Below, piece after piece: positions 59,554 through 64,000 of a stretch of DNA of 64,000 nt. Source of the DNA: an uncultured Prevotella sp. (GTDB lineage Bacteria; Bacteroidota; Bacteroidia; Bacteroidales; Bacteroidaceae); the NCBI GenBank assembly GCA_905234265.1, contig CAJOHJ010000005.1, positions 62,001-126,000 of the forward strand, read 5' to 3'. The position numbers were made by a program, and so were the translations under genes. Numbering within the stretch: the stretch's first letter is position 1; each line of letters starts with the position of its first letter. The notes below the pieces were generated by a model that was not told where the DNA came from, made no database searches, and was given only the letters and a program-made list of their open reading frames with translations.

Positions 59554-62523
59554 TTATATCTTCCCTAACAGCTGTTTGGCGACGGTGACGGCAGAGTTGG
59601 CATTGTCGCTGTAGCCGTCGGCGCCAATCTCGTCGGCAAAGCCCTGTGTGACGGGCGCGCCGCCGACCATGACCTTCACCTGCTGGCGGATGCCGGCCTG
59701 CTCCAGGGCGTCGATGACGTCCTTCATGTAGCCCATCGTGGTGGTGAGCAGTGCCGACATGCACAGAATGTCGGGCTGGTTCTCCTTGACGGCCTCTATG
59801 AACTTGTCGGCAGAGACGTCGATGCCGATGTTAACCACTTCGAAGCCGCAGCCTTCAAGCATTGAGGCCACCAGGTTCTTGCCGATGTCGTGGAGGTCGC
59901 CCTTGACGGTGCCTATGACAACCTTGCCGAGCGACGACTGCGCCTCGCCGGCCATGTGGGGCTTCAGCAGCTGCAGCGACGCCTTCATGGCGCGGCCGGC
60001 CATGAGCAGCTGCGGCACGAAGGCCTTGCCGTCCTGGAAGCGCTGGCCCACCTCGCTCATGGCGCGTATCATCTGGCCGTTGATAAGCTCCTGTGGCGAA
60101 ATCTGCTGTGCAATGGCATCCTTCGTGGCCTCGGCAGCATTGTCTGACTTGCCGTTCAGTATGGCGTCGAAAAGCCGTGAGGCAGGTGTCTCGGCAGGGG
60201 TGGCATCGGTGGGCGTGGGCTGTGCGTGGACTGGAGTGGGAGCTGCTGGCGGCTGCTTGGACGTGGGAATGCCGGCATCCTCGCGCTTCCCAACGGTCAG
60301 CGGCGAGAGGAAGACGCCCTTCACCGGCTCAATGGCACGGGCAATGATGGCTATGTGCTTGTCAGTGGTGCCGCAGCAGCCTCCTATTATATTAATGTGG
60401 TGGCCGTCAAGCAGTGGCCATATGTCGGCCAGCAGATTTTCCGGGGTCTTGTTGTAGCGGCCGCTGGCGTCGGGCTGTCCGGCGTTGGGGTAGAGGCTGA
60501 CGCGCGTGCCGAAGTGCGACAGCTGCCTGACGAGCGGTGTCATCTCGCCGATGTTTGCAACGCAGTTGATGCCCACGGAGAAGAATTCGGACTGCACATT
60601 CTCCTTGAGGAAATCGAGGATGCTCTGCCCGAGCATGTTGTGGCCGTCGGGCGTGGAGACGCTGAAGCTGAGCATGACGGGCAGCCCGGGGGCGACGCTC
60701 CTGGCAGCTTCAATGGCAATGCGTGCGACGCTGGTGTCGAAGATGGTCTCAATGAGCAGGACGTCCACGCCACCGTCTTTAAGAGCCTGTATCTGCTCTT
60801 CGTAGGCAGTGCGGAGTACGGTGGCAAACGTGTCACTGCCATCTTTTCCTTCTTCACTGAGGAAGGTGCGGCTCGTAGGGCCTATGCTGCCTGCCACGAA
60901 GCGTGGCTTGTCGGGCGTGGAGAATGCATCGGCACTCTCGCGGGCAATCTTCGCTGCCGCAAGGTTGATGTCGCGCACGCTGTCCTGCAGCCCGTAGTCG
61001 CTCATGGATATGCGCTGCGCGTTGAAGGTGTTCGTCTCAATGATGTCCGCCCCGGCCTCTAAGTATTTGCGGTGGATGTCGCGCACCACGAAGGGACACG
61101 TCAGCGACAGCACGTCGTTGCAGCCTTTCAAGTCGGTGCCGTGGCTGGCAAAGAGCATGCCGCGGAAGTCTTCCTCGCGCAGGCCATACTGCTGTATCAT
61201 CGTGCCCATGGCGCCATCGAGGACCATGATTTTTTTAGAGGTGAGAGGTGAGAGGCTAGAAGTGAGAGGTGAGAGATTAGAGGTGAGAGAAATGTATTGC
61301 GATTTCTTCTCGCCTTGAGAGTATTCTCTTTCTTCTGACCTCTTGCCACTTGCCTCTACCATGCGGATGATAGCCTCTACCTCACGGTCGGCATCGTCCT
61401 TGCCGCCTGGCACATGTATTGCGGTAGCAAACTCTCCACTCTCCGCTCTACGCTCTCCACTTTCATATTCCTCCACGATGCGCATGGCCTGTTCCACCTC
61501 GCGTTCGTTGTGGAAGTCCATTTCCAGATGCACGCCGTCGCCGCCGATGTTGTCGAGCAGCGGGCGCAGCTCGTCCAGGGTCACCCAGCAGGCCATGATG
61601 CTCTTGCCGTGGGAGAGTATCTTCTTGTACAGGTCGTACCACTTCGGGCTGCCTCCCTGCGGCTCGCCGACGCCGGGCGTCCACTGGATGGCGTTCAGCT
61701 CGTCAATCTCAAGCAGAGCGTCAAGATGGTGCATGGCACCTACGCCGTCGAGATGGTAGAGCGTGTAGTCAATCTTCTGGCACTGCTCGCGGATGAACGG
61801 CTGCACGAAGCGGCGGTAGTCGTCAACGCTGATCATCGTCGATATGTCGCTTTGCAGCTTCGACATCTTGCCCGGCGCCCAGCTGGAGAAATAGCAGAAG
61901 GCCATCTCGTCGCCCTCGCGGATAATGTCGTAGAGTTCGTCGAACACCTGGAAGTAAATATCATTAATCTGCTGCATCTGCTTCTCCAGCACCTCTGGCT
62001 GCATCACCGTGTCTAAAAGCACGCGGTCGGTACCCTTCAGCGCCGCCAGCACGTCCAGACCCTCCATCAGGTCAGGCATGCCGACATAGTAATGTCCCTG
62101 CGCCTTCTGCTTGCAAGCCTTCAGCAGCGCCTTGTGCAGCAGCCAGTTAGGGTGCTGTGGGTCGAAGCGGATGTCGTCGCTGTAGTCTGGGTTGGGATGA
62201 ATCCAGATGGTGTCCTCGCCACCCTCGAAGACGCCGCCCAGAATGGCTGCCAGCGAGCCAGGCCCCAGCTGCGTGTTTGCCACGGGCAGCATGTCGGCCA
62301 TCAGCGACGAGTGAGCCACATACCAGTCCAGATAGTCGGCGCGCCATTCGGGGTCGAACCATCGCTGGTTGAGGTCTTTGTAAGGCTTCGGGGCAGGAAT
62401 GTCGGCGTGTGGCTTGACGCCATCTTGAAAGTGTTCCCACATATTTATTATTATCCCTTTGTGGTTCCACCAGTCGACGTATCTCTTCTTGGTCTCTTCA
62501 AGGTTCGGCTTCCAGGTATTCAT
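59554..62523 (-). CDS. Three-domain corrinoid methyltransferase: UroD-like + homocysteine methyltransferase + B12 protein
   Basis: 989 residues from MNTWKPNLEETKKRY (62535 is an alternative ATG). Residues 1-350: UroD-superfamily barrel of the 'trimethylamine corrinoid protein 2' type (WWNHKGIIINMWEH, LGPGSLAAILGG, YHLDGVGAMHHLDALLE). 351-430: low-complexity linker. 431-735: homocysteine S-methyltransferase barrel as in MetH, with Zn Cys654, Cys716 and Cys717 (INCVAN; IIGGCCGTT). 737-782: Pro/Thr/Ala linker. 783-989: B12 cap helices and Rossmann domain with GDLHDIGKN (His878, cobalt ligand), SALLTTTM and GGAPV. The plan implies methyl transfer from an unknown donor to cobalt and on to homocysteine, making methionine without methyl-folate. 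MetH's folate and SAM-activation domains are absent. Confidence 0.85.
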   Translation of the reverse strand: MNTWKPNLEETKKRYVDWWNHKGIIINMWEHFQDGVKPHADIPAPKPYKDLNQRWFDPEWRADYLDWYVAHSSLMADMLPVANTQLGPGSLAAILGGVFEGGEDTIWIHPNPDYSDDIRFDPQHPNWLLHKALLKACKQKAQGHYYVGMPDLMEGLDVLAALKGTDRVLLDTVMQPEVLEKQMQQINDIYFQVFDELYDIIREGDEMAFCYFSSWAPGKMSKLQSDISTMISVDDYRRFVQPFIREQCQKIDYTLYHLDGVGAMHHLDALLEIDELNAIQWTPGVGEPQGGSPKWYDLYKKILSHGKSIMACWVTLDELRPLLDNIGGDGVHLEMDFHNEREVEQAMRIVEEYESGERRAESGEFATAIHVPGGKDDADREVEAIIRMVEASGKRSEEREYSQGEKKSQYISLTSNLSPLTSSLSPLTSKKIMVLDGAMGTMIQQYGLREEDFRGMLFASHGTDLKGCNDVLSLTCPFVVRDIHRKYLEAGADIIETNTFNAQRISMSDYGLQDSVRDINLAAAKIARESADAFSTPDKPRFVAGSIGPTSRTFLSEEGKDGSDTFATVLRTAYEEQIQALKDGGVDVLLIETIFDTSVARIAIEAARSVAPGLPVMLSFSVSTPDGHNMLGQSILDFLKENVQSEFFSVGINCVANIGEMTPLVRQLSHFGTRVSLYPNAGQPDASGRYNKTPENLLADIWPLLDGHHINIIGGCCGTTDKHIAIIARAIEPVKGVFLSPLTVGKREDAGIPTSKQPPAAPTPVHAQPTPTDATPAETPASRLFDAILNGKSDNAAEATKDAIAQQISPQELINGQMIRAMSEVGQRFQDGKAFVPQLLMAGRAMKASLQLLKPHMAGEAQSSLGKVVIGTVKGDLHDIGKNLVASMLEGCGFEVVNIGIDVSADKFIEAVKENQPDILCMSALLTTTMGYMKDVIDALEQAGIRQQVKVMVGGAPVTQGFADEIGADGYSDNANSAVTVAKQLLGKI

Positions 62524-62637
62524 CGCAATACACATTATATATATTATATATTATAGTATATGACGCAGGAATGGGTCAAATGTCATCATAAACGGTGTCG
62601 GTAGCGCTTCTGTCGGCAGGGTAGTGTGTTTTTTTGA

Positions 62638-63813
62638 TTACACCTTCATCAGCGAACTCATAATGTAGTCGCTGACAAAGAGACCTTTGCGGGTCAGGAT
62701 GAGACTGTTGCCCGACTGTTGCAGCAGGCCTGTGGCGATGAAGCGCTGGGCTTCTGCCGTGCAGTGGCGGCGGTGGCTGTCGGAGAGAGTTGTGAGGTCA
62801 AGGCCGTCGCTGGTGCGGAGGGCGGTGGTGACGAGGTCGTTGTAGTGTGTGTCGGCGTCGATGAGTTCGCATTCTGATGGCAGACGGTCATGCTCGATGG
62901 CATCGATATATTGGCCGATGTCGCTGACATTCCATGAGCGGCAGTTCCGGTTGTAGGAGTGCGCAGCCGCTCCAAGACCGATGTATGGCACGTCATGCCA
63001 GTAGCTGCTGTTGTGACGGGAGCGAAACCCTGGCTTGGCAAAGTTCGAAATCTCGTAATGCTCGTAGCCGCCGGCAGCCATGCGGTCGCAAATCAGCTCG
63101 TACATTGCACGCTCCGTATCCTCGTCGCATTCTCTCATTCCCTCATTTTCTCTCATTTTCTCATTCTCTCCATTTCCCATTCTCTCATTCTCCCCATTTC
63201 TCATTCTCTCATTTTCCCCATCTCTCATTTTCTCATATAGCACAGTGCCTTCCTCGATCATCAGACAGTATGTAGAGACATGCTCAACGCCGATAGAAAG
63301 CAAATGCTCAATGTCATACTGCAGGTCGCTGAGAGTTTCGCCGGGGAAACCGTACATGAGGTCGACGCTGATGTTGCTGACGCCGGCGTGGCGCAGAATG
63401 CTGATGGCCTTTTGCACTTGGGCAGCGGTGTGGCGGCGCCGGAGAAACTGCAGTCGCTGGTTGCTGAATGTCTGTGCGCCCATGCTGATGCGGTTGACGC
63501 CTGCCGCCAGCAGCAGTTCGGCCATCTGTGACGTAATGTCGTCGGGGTTGCACTCCACGGTTATTTCCACGGCGTCTTTTGTGGGTAATGCTGAAAGCAG
63601 CTGGCAGAGCTGTTCTGCAGAGAGCTGGCTGGGAGTGCCGCCGCCAAGATAGACGGTCTCTATTGGCTCCGTTAGCTCGTGCTTTCTCAGCTGCCACTCG
63701 CGGCACAGTGCGTCGACGTAGCGCTGGCGCAGTGAGAGGCGGACGGTGGAGTAGAAGCCGCAGTAGATGCAGCGGCTCTTGCAGAACGGTATGTGGATGT
63801 AGATGCCTGCCAT
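62638..63813 (-). CDS. hemW: HemW-like radical SAM protein (heme chaperone) with repeat insertion
   Basis: 391 residues. Radical SAM CxxxCxxC (Cys11, 15, 18; FCKSRCIYCGF), then YLGGGTPS, VECNPDD and RISMGAQTF, diagnostic of HemW/HemN-type. The C-terminal HemN domain includes YEISNFAKPGF and SYWHDVPYIGLGAAAHS. Residues about 196-229 are a tandem (RMRNGENE-type) insertion coded by ttctcattctc units, absent from other HemW. HemW inserts heme rather than oxidising coproporphyrinogen in most species. Promoter at 63831. Confidence 0.93.
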   Translation of the reverse strand: MAGIYIHIPFCKSRCIYCGFYSTVRLSLRQRYVDALCREWQLRKHELTEPIETVYLGGGTPSQLSAEQLCQLLSALPTKDAVEITVECNPDDITSQMAELLLAAGVNRISMGAQTFSNQRLQFLRRRHTAAQVQKAISILRHAGVSNISVDLMYGFPGETLSDLQYDIEHLLSIGVEHVSTYCLMIEEGTVLYEKMRDGENERMRNGENERMGNGENEKMRENEGMRECDEDTERAMYELICDRMAAGGYEHYEISNFAKPGFRSRHNSSYWHDVPYIGLGAAAHSYNRNCRSWNVSDIGQYIDAIEHDRLPSECELIDADTHYNDLVTTALRTSDGLDLTTLSDSHRRHCTAEAQRFIATGLLQQSGNSLILTRKGLFVSDYIMSSLMKV

Positions 63814-63830
63814 GACGCTGCAAAAGTATA

Positions 63831-63840
63831 AAAAAAAACG
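63831..63840 (-). promoter_or_regulatory. Promoter -7 element of hemW
   Basis: Minus strand reads TATACTTTTG, a relaxed TAnnTTTG, 18 bases before the ATG. Confidence 0.5.
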
Positions 63841-63945
63841 CAGTGGAGTGCTGAAAACAGAAAAAGATTTCGGCAGCAGTGACAGTCAAATACTAATAAA
63901 GTTTAATATTTGAAAGCATTCGATGGTTTTTTATTTCAAATTGCA

Positions 63946-64000
63946 TAACTTTAGCCTCCGATAACTGAAAAATCTATAACCTAAAACAATAATCATTATG
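63946..64000 (+). other. Promoter and start of the next gene (cut by window end)
   Basis: TAACTTTA resembles the -7 element and the window ends in an ATG (63998-64000) after an A-rich leader, the usual Bacteroidetes start context. Only the start codon is visible. Confidence 0.45.

Noticed and set aside
62536..62637. Cobalamin or SAM riboswitch upstream of the corrinoid methyltransferase
   Set aside because: Only about 100 AT-rich bases with tatat repeats; no B12-box or SAM-type conserved core visible.
63127..63240. CRISPR-like or regulatory repeat in hemW
   Set aside because: The units are low-complexity, contiguous and within an open reading frame.

Overview
The window looks like chromosomal DNA of an anaerobic, carbohydrate-degrading member of the Bacteroidales, most likely Prevotellaceae. 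Supporting signs: many promoters carry the Bacteroidetes -7 element TAnnTTTG (usually TACCTTTG), genes lack clear Shine-Dalgarno sequences, two secreted proteins end in the Prevotella-type C-terminal tail (YN-x-x-GQRV ... KG-x-YIV-x-GKK), ferredoxin-dependent 2-oxoacid oxidoreductase and PyrK/PyrD (class 1B) are present, and there are several pectin-active enzymes. No species can be named from this evidence.

Layout. 0-10.5 kb: cardiolipin synthase (5' end outside the window), rsmD and its usual neighbour DUF3822, a fused histidine acid phosphatase/GH28 polygalacturonase, dxs, trkA-trkH. 10.5-13.8 kb: a visibly AT-richer patch with a broken ATPase remnant, a 935-residue secreted protein and a 56-residue peptide gene. 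14-16 kb: an AAA ATPase plus DUF4435 (TOPRIM-like) pair resembling PARIS/OLD-type defence. 16-22 kb: orphan sensor kinase, the yceD-rpmF-fabH-era operon and a PAP2 phosphatase. 22.5-34.5 kb: GH43 glycosidase, EamA transporter, RNase H, tRNA-Gln, korAB, guanine deaminase, comF-recX-prmC, pyrK-pyrD. 34.5-46.8 kb: pectin/rhamnogalacturonan enzymes (GH78 fused to a sialidase-like propeller, GH140-like apiosidase, second GH78, PL1 pectate lyase) with tRNA-Arg and a papain-like lipoprotein that has lost its catalytic Cys. 47-53.5 kb: LolC/E permease, rbfA, three consecutive FKBP isomerases, S41 protease, sirtuin. 53.6-57.5 kb: an uncharacterised membrane-linked cluster (anchored protein, YidD-like, SPFH-GYF_2, two-TM protein, zinc-ribbon/TPR). 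57.7-64 kb: tadA, esterase, a candidate structured non-coding RNA, a three-domain corrinoid methyltransferase fusion, hemW.

Two genome-scale patterns stand out. First, six intergenic blocks are built from the same GAGATAA/TTATCTC units, and several simple repeats sit exactly at gene 3' ends and supply the stop codon (dxs, fabH, pyrK, S41 protease). Second, simple-sequence tracts like those between genes also occur in frame inside conserved enzymes (Era, HemW, GH43, both GH78s, the corrinoid methyltransferase). The same peptide, LTSHLSPLTS or a close variant, appears in three unrelated proteins, and at one site it lies exactly at the junction of two fused enzymes. This suggests that intergenic repeats here become protein linkers and help build gene fusions.

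The strongest candidates for an undescribed system are the corrinoid methyltransferase/homocysteine methyltransferase/B12-protein fusion (59554-62523), the PARIS-like pair (14121-16050), the SPFH cluster (53862-57528) and the repeat-to-linker phenomenon.
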